Below are positions 1-8,799 of a stretch of DNA of 9,604 nucleotides, piece by piece. Source of the stretch: PVC group bacterium (GTDB lineage Bacteria > Verrucomicrobiota > Kiritimatiellia > SS1-B-03-39 > UBA6053); NCBI GenBank assembly GCA_003565815.1, contig PXAS01000319.1, positions 1 to 9,604 on the forward strand. The letters run 5' to 3'. Position 1 is the first letter of the stretch. Every line of letters starts with the position of its first letter. The notes beneath the pieces were generated by a model that was given only the letters and a program-made list of their open reading frames with translations, did not search any database and was not told the DNA's origin. The position numbers were made by a program, and so were the translations under genes.

Positions 1-185
1 TAAAAGACGACTTCTCCGCCATCGGCGCGCAAGGCCTGGCCATTTTCATCGCGCACCATGCCATACAGGGTATGATACGGAGCCGGAGGAAAGGCGTGCA
101 GAAATGTGGCAAGAAGGGAGATCGCAGCCAGAATCGCGAGTTTCGCGAGGCGGACGCCTTTAAGGGATGATGAGAGTGGGAGCAT
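1..185 (-). CDS. N-terminus of a secreted protein, cut by the left window edge
   Basis: Reading leftwards from the ATG at 183-185, 61 codons stay open to the window edge. The product begins MLPLSSSLKGVRLAKLAILA, with two basic residues before a hydrophobic stretch that ends near LHAFPPAP. This is a typical Sec signal peptide, with cleavage likely around residues 30-33. The mature part starts PYHTLYGMVRDENGQALRAD, which looks like the first strands of a beta-sandwich or carboxypeptidase-regulatory-like repeat. I recall similar 'HTLYGMVRDE' openings in large secreted verrucomicrobial proteins, but this is memory and not a search. No Shine-Dalgarno sequence precedes the start. The last two visible bases are TA, so the next codon is either Tyr or a stop, and length and function cannot be judged here. 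Confidence 0.7.
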   Translation of the reverse strand, partial: MLPLSSSLKGVRLAKLAILAAISLLATFLHAFPPAPYHTLYGMVRDENGQALRADGGEVVF

Positions 186-274
186 GAATGAATTTCTCGG
201 GCAATAGGCGTCTAAAGCCTCGTAGTAATTATTTACTTAAACAAAAGTTCTAGTGATGGCAACTATAATATGAA

Positions 275-304
275 AATATAAATATTAAAAAGTTATGTGG
301 ACAA
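275..304 (-). promoter_or_regulatory. Candidate sigma-70-type promoter for the left-edge gene
   Basis: On the minus strand, TTGTCC (299-304) and TATATT (275-280) are separated by 18 bp. They match the -35 and -10 consensus at 4 and 5 of 6 positions. The pair lies in a very AT-rich stretch and would give a leader of roughly 80 nt before the ATG at 185. AT-rich DNA throws up such matches by chance, so this is only a candidate. Confidence 0.25.
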
Positions 305-493
305 TTTCCGGCGATGTGTATTTTACGCGAATCCGGTAAAAAGGGAATATGGGGAAAGTCCATTAAATATTGAAGATATTACCCTTCCCAAGGCAACCCG
401 ACAAGATGTCAGCCATGCAAAGTTTATCCCATCAGTAGATTTCCCGTAATTAAAGTTATGTAACTTCAGTACGGTACCAAAAATACAATACGT

Positions 494-672
494 CTATTTC
501 AATGCTTCTGTCTGCTTCACAATCTTCTTTTCCCTTACAGAAAAGAGCACCATCTCCAGTTGCCTTGGCACTCAGCCAAACTTTTCATACAATCGTCTGG
601 CAGAATCATTCATCACCATATCCCATTTCCAGTGCCAAAAGAGGTCAAAGCAATCGAAAAATCGATCATGCC
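494..672 (-). pseudogene. Possible remnant of a GNAT-family N-acetyltransferase (C-terminal part)
   Basis: The minus-strand frame ending at the TGA at 572-574 contains WDMVMNDSARRLYEKFG. 'N-x-x-A-x-x-L-Y-E-K-x-G-F' is the hallmark of the last conserved helix of GNAT acetyltransferases, which transfer an acyl group from acyl-CoA to an amine. The next position should be an aromatic residue, but the codon is TGA. Reading through it continues as VPRQLEMVLFS and on to a TAG at 494-496, which resembles a GNAT C-terminal strand. Just upstream, a different frame reads KGMIDFSIALTSFG (about 627-672), which resembles the acetyl-CoA-binding helix. A frameshift and an in-frame stop would therefore both be needed. 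No N-terminal half was found. This is pattern recognition only, and chance similarity remains possible. Confidence 0.35.
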
Positions 673-741
673 TTTCGAATTTCCTTTGAGATTTTTCATG
701 GACTCCACCCCTGCGGGCCATGATCTTCCGGCGGCTTTGCA

Positions 742-789
742 CCCCGAAAAAGCACAACGATGCGATGCATCGCCTTATCTTTTTCGGGG
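742..789. repeat. Perfect 11-bp inverted repeat with a nested 12-bp palindrome
   Basis: CCCCGAAAAAG (742-752) and CTTTTTCGGGG (779-789) are exact reverse complements around a 26-nt loop. The loop itself contains the perfect palindrome GCGATGCATCGC (762-773). The structure lies in non-coding DNA between the acetyltransferase remnant and the membrane-protein gene. It could be a bidirectional terminator-like hairpin, a cruciform or protein-binding site, or a small dispersed intergenic repeat. Confidence 0.75.
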
Positions 790-834
790 CACAAATCCAC
801 TCGGAATCTCACGGTCCTATCCGAAGATTTCTGG

Positions 835-879
835 TTGACAGCGTACTAGATTACGATTACGAAATTCCCTTGAATTTCG
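835..879 (+). promoter_or_regulatory. Candidate promoter with adjoining hairpin upstream of the membrane-protein gene
   Basis: A perfect -35 hexamer TTGACA lies at 835-840. Seventeen bases later is TACGAA (858-863), which matches the -10 consensus at only three positions. Overlapping it is an 8-bp perfect stem CGAAATTC (860-867) / GAATTTCG (872-879) with a 4-nt loop, which could serve as an operator or a leader hairpin. The gene start at 949 is about 80 nt downstream. The hairpin is certain, but the promoter assignment is weak. Confidence 0.25.
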
Positions 880-948
880 GCGCGCGATGGAGCAATTTTC
901 AACTACGACCCCCGGTGGGGGATTTCTAACGTTTCCCCGGGAACGCGT

Positions 949-1350
949 ATGATCATGTTCAAAAACCTCAGCGTAAATCTGCGTATTTTTTCTCTCGCTG
1001 TTCTGGCGCATGTTGGGGCGTTGTGCTTGGCCTTTCTGGATGGCTATACTTTGAGTGTCTTTCCCGGCCCCATGTTTTTCTTCCTGTTTGCCGCGGTTCT
1101 GGGCTCGATCGCCTATGTTCCCTGTGCGGTGATCATCTCGGTTCGCATCTGTTTCAAATATTTTTCAGACCACAAACAATATTCCCATTTTCTTTTCGTC
1201 CCCGCCTTGTTTTTGATGGGGCACCTTGCCCCCAATATGGCAGATCTAAGTCTGAGGGGCATGGCGACAAAAGTGGTTCGGACCGTGGATGTGGATGAAC
1301 TCCAACATCAGTGTTTTCCCGAGTCCGGAGGGTCCGCGAAATCGGGTTGA
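949..1350 (+). CDS. Small integral membrane protein, C-terminus lost by an apparent frameshift
   Basis: The predicted 133-residue product has three hydrophobic segments. They lie at roughly residues 12-32 (FSLAVLAHVGALCLAFLDGY), 36-66 (FPGPMFFFLFAAVLGSIAYV onward) and 78-92 (SHFLFVPALFLMGHL), so an inner-membrane protein with about three spans is expected. After MATKVVRTVDVDELQ the reading becomes low-complexity and Ser/Gly-rich and stops at 1350. The overlapping +1 frame from about 1289 to 1477 instead encodes a well-behaved soluble tail. The parsimonious reading is one gene, 949-1477, with a single indel between about 1290 and 1340. The start could equally be the ATG at 955, and neither has a Shine-Dalgarno site. 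I do not recognise a named family. Its 3' end faces that of the secreted-protein gene, which is also frameshifted. Confidence 0.55.
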   Translation: MIMFKNLSVNLRIFSLAVLAHVGALCLAFLDGYTLSVFPGPMFFFLFAAVLGSIAYVPCAVIISVRICFKYFSDHKQYSHFLFVPALFLMGHLAPNMADLSLRGMATKVVRTVDVDELQHQCFPESGGSAKSG

Positions 1351-1477
1351 ATTCAATTGGGGAGGTGGCTTTCGTTCACTCGGACTGATCCTTCAGCGGG
1401 AGGGAGAAGAACCCATGCGCTTGCGCGGTCAGCACCTTTTGCAGCTTCGTCCGGGGGTGTATGTGTTCATAGGTTGA
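1289..1477 (+). pseudogene. Displaced C-terminal part of the membrane-protein gene (other frame)
   Basis: This frame encodes VEFNWGGGFRSLGLILQR and later LRPGVYVFIG, then a stop at 1475-1477. I recall a 'GGGF...GL' stretch followed by a 'PGIYV' ending from the C-terminal soluble domain of small verrucomicrobial membrane proteins. This supports a single ancestral gene with the frame lost in between. It has no start site of its own and overlaps the end of the upstream frame by about 60 bp. A single inserted or deleted base in 1290-1340 would join the two into a protein of about 175 residues. A sequencing error would look the same as a real mutation. Confidence 0.45.
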
Positions 1478-1552
1478 TCCCATCGTCTCGACTTGGTCAT
1501 TGGAGAAGCCCGACGATGTGTATACCATTCCCATTCGTATACAGTACACGCT
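1478..1552. other. Convergent intergenic gap with two inverted repeats
   Basis: Between the two converging genes lie CATCGTC (1481-1487) / GACGATG (1512-1518) and TGTATAC (1519-1525) / GTATACA (1537-1543). They are directly adjacent to each other. The second has an 11-nt loop and could form a modest hairpin. Neither is followed by a T-run, so they are not standard intrinsic terminators. Their position between two gene 3' ends is suggestive only. Confidence 0.4.
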
Positions 1553-1628
1553 TCATTCCTGAAGATACGCATCAAGGTCAATCGGTTCCGAGACTTTCGC
1601 CACCTTGAAGGCCTTTTCCAGATGACCC
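1553..1628 (-). pseudogene. Displaced C-terminal tail of the secreted-protein gene (other frame)
   Basis: Directly after the apparent frameshift, the neighbouring frame reads HLEKAFKVAKVSEPIDLDAY and ends LQE at the stop 1553-1555. This is a far more protein-like ending than the Gly/Ser-rich GSSGKGLQGGESLGTD of the frame in use. Removing one G from the GGG codon (plus-strand CCC, 1626-1628) joins the upstream PEN to this tail without any other change and gives a 421-residue product. Confidence 0.55.
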
Positions 1629-2819
1629 ATTCTCTGGAAACGCCTTTTCATAAATGATCGCCGACCGGGTGGTAACCAACGCATCCACGGCAAAACTGAA
1701 AGCGGACATGAGGTGATCCCGGTCGATTTCTCTTTCAGCATATTTCAAATGTCGGCTTGCACGGTCAAAAAGGTAATTTGCCTGTGGTGTGGTGGCCGTG
1801 TTCTGCTTCAACACCTTCTCCGCCTCTTGCATGACATCACGGATGTGAGCCGTAGTGAGTGGCGGCGGTGTTCCGTAGACCTTGCGGGTCACCAATTCCC
1901 CGTTTTGATTTTCGAAGGAGGGCTCGTCTCCAAAAAAATCCGAATCCTCTACAACCTCTTCCCCATCGAGATACACCACCACATCCTCACGCGGGTTTGT
2001 CAGGTTTAGCCCGCCGTATGTGTGCAACCAAAGTGAAGCGAAAATACCGGTACGCCACATGCAGGTTTCCTGGCCAATCAGAACCCGGGACTGATCGAAA
2101 CCTGTGAGCAGAAAAAATGCATGTTCCGGGGAAACGTTTCCGGCCAGGATGTCTTCACGCAAAAGGGTTTCATACTTGCGGTACTCTTCCCAAGATTCCC
2201 AAACTGTCATGTAGAAAGGATCGGTTCTCAGTTTTGAATTCAGCGGAACCGTTTTATTGATAAAGATCATGAATGTCCGGTTATGAAGCAGGGAGTTCGG
2301 GACATTCCGGATGGATCTCGGTATGTTGCGAATGACACACGGTTCCCCACGAAGGGGAACCTTGGCAAACCATATACGGTGGCGCGGTTTTGGATCGCCC
2401 TCCGAGAGCGGTTTTAAAGAAAACGAAATTTCCGTGGAAGTCCCGTCCGGTTGTATGACCCGCAAAGACGGTGGCTTTTGATCCGCGCCATATCGCGTCG
2501 TTTGCAATAACAATGGTTCCGCTTCATTTCCCCAGGCCACCAGTACCCGCTCCCCGCCATCGAAAAATTGGCAAACGTAGGGGTTGTCCGGAGAGCCGAT
2601 GCCACCATTTGCCAAAGGCATGCGGAAAGAGGATTGAAACACCATATCCTGAAGCCGGATCACCAGATCCGGCCAATTTTCCAGATAGGCATCCCCAGCG
2701 GGAGATGCCGGCAGCCAGGGGTTATGAATCTCGCTTCCTTCGGCTCCTGCTTGGATGGCAAGCGTTGTGATGCAACGTGCGAAAATTGAAATTAGGAGGA
2801 CCCTTCGATTCGCTTTCAT
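1578..2819 (-). CDS. Secreted protein of unknown function, probably frameshifted near its 3' end
   Basis: The 413-residue product begins MKANRRVLLISIFARCITTL, a signal peptide with a likely cleavage after AIQAGA near residue 26. It would therefore be exported. The mature part is rich in aromatic and charged residues. It looks globular, with no repeats and no membrane segments, and ends in a predicted helical region (about 315-390, containing MQEAEKVLKQ and ASRHLKYAEREIDRDHL). I recognise no catalytic motif and no family. The start is supported by GAGG (minus strand, 2828-2831) eight bases before the ATG. The last 16 residues, from residue 398, look like a wrong frame: one extra G in a GGG codon at 1626-1628 explains this, and the natural end would be at 1553. 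The gene converges with the membrane-protein gene and diverges from the one at 3030. Confidence 0.75.
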   Translation of the reverse strand: MKANRRVLLISIFARCITTLAIQAGAEGSEIHNPWLPASPAGDAYLENWPDLVIRLQDMVFQSSFRMPLANGGIGSPDNPYVCQFFDGGERVLVAWGNEAEPLLLQTTRYGADQKPPSLRVIQPDGTSTEISFSLKPLSEGDPKPRHRIWFAKVPLRGEPCVIRNIPRSIRNVPNSLLHNRTFMIFINKTVPLNSKLRTDPFYMTVWESWEEYRKYETLLREDILAGNVSPEHAFFLLTGFDQSRVLIGQETCMWRTGIFASLWLHTYGGLNLTNPREDVVVYLDGEEVVEDSDFFGDEPSFENQNGELVTRKVYGTPPPLTTAHIRDVMQEAEKVLKQNTATTPQANYLFDRASRHLKYAEREIDRDHLMSAFSFAVDALVTTRSAIIYEKAFPENGSSGKGLQGGESLGTD

Positions 2820-2872
2820 CGTAACATCCTCACAATCCGAACGCTATGCGTCAAGTTCATTCCGGTTGGAAT

Positions 2873-2884
2873 CCGATCGATCGG
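2873..2884. promoter_or_regulatory. Perfect 12-bp palindrome in the divergent intergenic gap
   Basis: CCGATCGATCGG is its own reverse complement. It sits 54 bp upstream of the minus-strand secreted-protein gene and 145 bp upstream of the plus-strand gene at 3030, where a shared operator could lie. The same 210-bp gap holds a TTGACA on the minus strand (2971-2976). This overlaps a 6-bp hairpin TTTCCT/AGGAAA (2966-2981). No convincing -10 partner is visible for that hexamer. Binding by a regulator is only a possibility. Confidence 0.3.
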
Positions 2885-3029
2885 CATCCCGGCGTGGATC
2901 AACGAAAAGTAATTGAATTTTTCCACTTGATTTGCGGCCCGGTGGCGGACATATGGAATCTCCATTTTCCTGTCAAGGAAACCAGGTCATTCACTGAAGC
3001 AACCTTTAACCTGTAAAATCATATTTCTT

Positions 3030-3560
3030 ATGAAAAAAGCACCCGAAGCGTTCATCGAACATGGAATTTTTGACGAAAAAGGCATGGGTCAAGTCGTGGT
3101 TTGTCGCTATAAGAGTGACGGATCGGCCGAGGCGGGCGTGTTTCTGGTGGATGTCTGGTGTTTGGGGGTGAAAAGTGCTTTTTACACGCGCTTTGACTCT
3201 CCGGCGGATCAACGGGACAAACTTGATCGATTTTTCAGAGGGGATGTTCCCCAGCCGGAGCCCGGGGCCAACGGACGAAAATTGGTCGAAGAGGTGGTGG
3301 CCTATGCCAAATCCATCGGGTTTTCGCCCTGCGCCGATTACAAAAAAGGGGCGCGGGTGTTCGGAGGCATTCAGGTCAAGGACGCGACCGCGCATTATAC
3401 CTTCGGCAAAGACGGGAAACCTTACTACATTTCCGGACCTCACGATGATTCGGATCGCATCGTGAAAATTCTCACGAACCGTTTGGGACCATCCGGGTTT
3501 TACGCGATGGTTGCGGACGATTCCTTCGGGGATTTCATGGAGGATTTCATGGAGGAATGA
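3030..3560 (+). CDS. Conserved-looking cytosolic protein of unknown function
   Basis: The gene encodes 176 residues with no signal peptide and no membrane segments. The core runs from an N-terminal beta-rich part (GQVVVCRYKSDGSAEAGVFL, then VDVWCLGVKSAFY) through a helix (LVEEVVAYAKSIGFSP, about residues 85-100). It ends in a distinctive block, YTFGKDGKPYYISGPHDDSD (about 123-142), and a helix RIVKILTNRLG. I have the impression of having seen 'VDVWCLGVK' and 'FGKDGKPxYxSGP' together in uncharacterised bacterial proteins, sometimes near SEC-C-type proteins, but cannot name the family. No Shine-Dalgarno is present, and TAAAAT lies 10 bp upstream. The acidic C-terminus contains a fresh 12-bp duplication. 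It stands alone, with divergent and convergent neighbours. Confidence 0.8.
   Translation: MKKAPEAFIEHGIFDEKGMGQVVVCRYKSDGSAEAGVFLVDVWCLGVKSAFYTRFDSPADQRDKLDRFFRGDVPQPEPGANGRKLVEEVVAYAKSIGFSPCADYKKGARVFGGIQVKDATAHYTFGKDGKPYYISGPHDDSDRIVKILTNRLGPSGFYAMVADDSFGDFMEDFMEE
3531..3554 (+). repeat. Perfect 12-bp tandem duplication at the 3' end of the 3030 gene
   Basis: GATTTCATGGAG occurs twice without a break and in frame. It gives DFME-DFME just before the final Glu and the stop. This is most simply a recent replication-slippage duplication that lengthened the acidic tail by four residues. Confidence 0.9.
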
Positions 3561-3570
3561 AATCTGCTCC

Positions 3571-3669
3571 GGGCCTGAAGGCCCATCGCTGAAACCTCGT
3601 AAACGAGGAACTCCGAACTCCGTCAGTGTCCATGGTTAGCCACTCCCCATCTCCAGGGCCGAAGGCCCT
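3571..3669. terminator. Three short GC-rich hairpins between convergent genes
   Basis: Between the stop of the 3030 gene and the stop of the DHOD-like gene are three perfect stems. They are GGGCC-tgaa-GGCCC (3571-3584), CCTCG-taaa-CGAGG (3595-3608) and AGGGCC-gaa-GGCCCT (3655-3669). The last starts three bases beyond the DHOD-like stop on the minus strand. None is followed by a clear T-run, so they are not classic intrinsic terminators. They could still end or stabilise the two converging transcripts. The first and third share the core GGGCC...GGCCC and may belong to one intergenic hairpin family. Confidence 0.45.
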
Positions 3670-3672
3670 TCC

Positions 3673-4665
3673 TCACCATTCGGCGGTTTTGAGGAGTTTC
3701 ATGTAGTTGAGGCGTTCGAAGAGGGCGGGGTCGGGGAGTTTTTCGCGGCTCATGCTGGCGCGCAATTGGTCCAGGGAGGCATAGTCGTGGGTTTGCATCC
3801 ATTCGATGAGGCCGTCGCGGAGGGTTCGCAGGTGTGTGGGGCCGTTTTGGAGGAGGGCGGCGGTGGTCATGACGACGTCGGCGCCGGCCATGAGGGCTTT
3901 GACGGCGTCTTCGGGGGTGTGTACGCCGCCGGTGAGGGCGAGGTGCAAGTGCAGTTGCGGACGGAGGATGGCGGTCCAGGATAGGGGGAGAAGGAGATCG
4001 CTGGACTCGCTGAGTCGGAGGGTGGTGGCGGCGGTGAGGGTTTCGGGGTCGAGGTCGGGCTGATAAAAGCGGTTGAAGAGGACGAGGGCGTCGGCTCCGG
4101 CCTCTTGAAGTTGTTTGGCGAAGTGGGCGAGGGAACTGAACCAGGGGCTGAGTTTGACGGCGAGGGGCAGATCGACCGCTTCCCGCACGGCCCGGACGAC
4201 TTGCACATGTTGGGTTTCGAGTTCGGCGGCGCTGATTTCGGGGTCGCAACCGACGTGGTAGAGGTTGAGTTCGATGGCCTGGGCGCCGGCGCGGGCGAGG
4301 TCACGGGCGAATTGGGTCCACCCCTGGGGGGAAATGCCGTTGAGGCTGGCGATGACGGGGATGTCGAGGGCTTCGCGGGCTTGGCGCACCAGTTCGAGGC
4401 TGCGCTCGCTGTTGCGTGCGTTGAGAGCGGGGTCGGGAAAGAAGGATTGGGCTTCGGGGAGGCTGTCGGCGCTTTCGGCGAGGAGGCGGTCCATGGTCTC
4501 CTGTTCCTGGCGGAGTTGTTCCTCGAAAACGGAGGGAAGGACGACGGCGGCGGCGCCGGCGTCTTCGAGGGCGCGGAGTTTGTCGAGTTTCCCGGTCATG
4601 GGGGAGGCGGAGGCGACAAAGGGCGAGGAGAGGGTGAAACCGAGATAGGAGGTGTCGAGGTTCAT
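3673..4665 (-). CDS. Dihydroorotate-dehydrogenase-like flavoprotein
   Basis: The 330-residue product is a TIM-barrel protein of the class 1 dihydroorotate dehydrogenase superfamily. Visible features are SSPFVASASPMTG (residues 13-25), ELNLYHVGCDP at the active-site loop (132-142), VKLSPW with the FMN-contacting Lys171, LFNRFYQPDLD (196-206), and the FMN phosphate-binding LTGGVHTPED (244-253) with AGADVV (260-265). The YMKLL ending is also typical. True pyrD products act in pyrimidine synthesis. This branch is usually found beside nifJ, and its substrate is to my knowledge unproven. I chose the ATG at 4663-4665 because the fold starts there. A longer frame to 4860 exists, but its extra 65 residues are only translated repeat DNA (QQPAT units). 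No Shine-Dalgarno is visible. It follows nifJ on the same strand and is probably cotranscribed. Confidence 0.88.
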   Translation of the reverse strand: MNLDTSYLGFTLSSPFVASASPMTGKLDKLRALEDAGAAAVVLPSVFEEQLRQEQETMDRLLAESADSLPEAQSFFPDPALNARNSERSLELVRQAREALDIPVIASLNGISPQGWTQFARDLARAGAQAIELNLYHVGCDPEISAAELETQHVQVVRAVREAVDLPLAVKLSPWFSSLAHFAKQLQEAGADALVLFNRFYQPDLDPETLTAATTLRLSESSDLLLPLSWTAILRPQLHLHLALTGGVHTPEDAVKALMAGADVVMTTAALLQNGPTHLRTLRDGLIEWMQTHDYASLDQLRASMSREKLPDPALFERLNYMKLLKTAEW

Positions 4666-4709
4666 GGGGTTGTGTTGGGGGGTTGCGGGTTGGTAGGTTG
4701 CTGGTTGTT

Positions 4710-4796
4710 GGGTTGCGGGTTGTTGGGTTGCGGGTTGTTGGGTTGCGGGTTGTTGGTTGTTGGTTGTTGGTTGTTGGGTGTTGGTTGTTGGGTGAT
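4710..4796. repeat. G-rich tandem array (15-bp and 7-bp units) abutting the DHOD-like start codon
   Basis: Three perfect copies of the 15-bp unit GGGTTGCGGGTTGTT (4710-4724, 4725-4739, 4740-4754) are followed by 7-bp units. These are GGTTGTT at 4755, 4762 and 4769, GGGTGTT at 4776, GGTTGTT at 4783, and a decayed GGGTGAT. Diverged copies continue down to about 4667, almost at the start codon at 4665. The plus strand carries many GGG tracts spaced 4-5 nt apart, which fits a G-quadruplex on the template strand of the minus-strand gene pair. Read on the minus strand, the array gives the spurious QQPAT-rich N-terminal extension. Confidence 0.9.
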
Positions 4797-4826
4797 TGAA
4801 CTTTGGGGAAGCTTTCGGAAAATGAT

Positions 4827-4993
4827 GAACTTTGAACTTCGAACGTTGAACGTTGAACATCGAAGGGAAGACCCCCTTCGCCCCTGCCGATGCGGAGATC
4901 GGCGCTCCTTTCCCCCTTCGCCCCGGTCCTTTTCCCTTTTGCTCTGCTTCGTTCGATGTTCGAAGTTGGACGTTCGATGTTCGACGTTCGGTT
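4827..4993. repeat. Symmetrical intergenic cassette: inverted 7-bp arrays around a hairpin
   Basis: The left array (4827-4864) is five 7-bp units of the type GAACGTT plus GAA. The right array (4951-4993) is the same unit type inverted (TTCGATG). About 31 of 38 positions of 4827-4864 pair with 4952-4989. Between them lie two copies of CCCCCTTCGCCCC (4872-4884 and 4912-4924) flanking a 6-bp hairpin GCCGAT-gcggag-ATCGGC (4886-4903). The element sits in the nifJ to DHOD-like spacer and would fold as a long stem in their joint transcript. I recall such 7-bp GAACxTx arrays as abundant intergenic repeats in Verrucomicrobiota, but this is not a database result. No transposase or target-site duplication is seen. 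Confidence 0.85.
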
Positions 4994-5080
4994 TTTCTTG
5001 CCTTTGCCCCTTTTGCCCTGAAGCTTTGTCGATTGTTTTCACTGTTTTCAGTCGGGGGTTATGTTGGGCGTTGGCGTGGG

Positions 5081-8641
<3,561 letters not shown>

Positions 8642-8776
8642 ATGCCTTTTCTAATGGGGATTTGTGAAAACCCAAGGATGAAGGGATGGAAAATGAAATT
8701 TTTGCTTGGGGTTGTAGCCCCAAAGCCCCCGTTCCTCTCGCCTTCTCCCCGCCCCCGAACCGCTCCGCTGGTTTGA
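8642..8776. other. Divergent region upstream of nifJ, with a small hairpin
   Basis: This stretch should contain the nifJ promoter and, originally, the dodecin 5' end and promoter. I see no convincing -35/-10 pair. A 6-bp perfect stem TTGGGG (8706-8711) / CCCCAA (8718-8723) with loop TTGTAG is present. The left arm of the 13-bp inverted repeat follows at 8733. Confidence 0.5.
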
Positions 8777-8799
8777 GAGGCAAGGCGAAGGCGAGAGGA
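8733..8799. repeat. 13-bp perfect inverted repeat at the dodecin truncation point
   Basis: TCCTCTCGCCTTC (8733-8745) and GAAGGCGAGAGGA (8787-8799) are exact reverse complements separated by 41 bp. The spacer holds AACC...GGTT (8758-8773) and a partial second copy of the right arm (GAGAGGCAAGGCGAAGG, 8775-8791). The right arm overlaps the place where the dodecin reading frame stops looking like dodecin. The repeat may be an intergenic element whose arrival or recombination removed the 5' end of that gene. Confidence 0.75.

Larger units (their letters stand above)
186..948. other. Long AT-rich region without an intact gene
   Basis: No convincing intact coding region is visible in these 760 bp, and the short open frames on both strands look like chance. 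It is visibly richer in A and T than the rest of the window between about 190 and 480. It contains a likely acetyltransferase remnant (494-672, minus), a 6-bp inverted repeat AAGTTA-tg-TAACTT (453-466) that could be an operator, a nested inverted repeat (742-789) and a hairpin (860-879). The AT bias near 230-300 is consistent with promoter DNA for the left-edge gene. Confidence 0.6.

Noticed and set aside
502..929. Short plus-strand open frames of 69-92 residues
   Set aside because: They have chance-like composition and overlap the nested inverted repeat and the antisense acetyltransferase remnant.
4105..4665. Assignment of the flavoprotein as the biosynthetic pyrD
   Set aside because: The active-site loop and the pairing with nifJ point to the DHOD-like branch. 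There is no pyrimidine gene nearby, so I left the symbol blank.
4710..4796. CRISPR-like array
   Set aside because: The units are contiguous 15-bp and 7-bp tandem copies with no unique spacers, and there are no cas genes.
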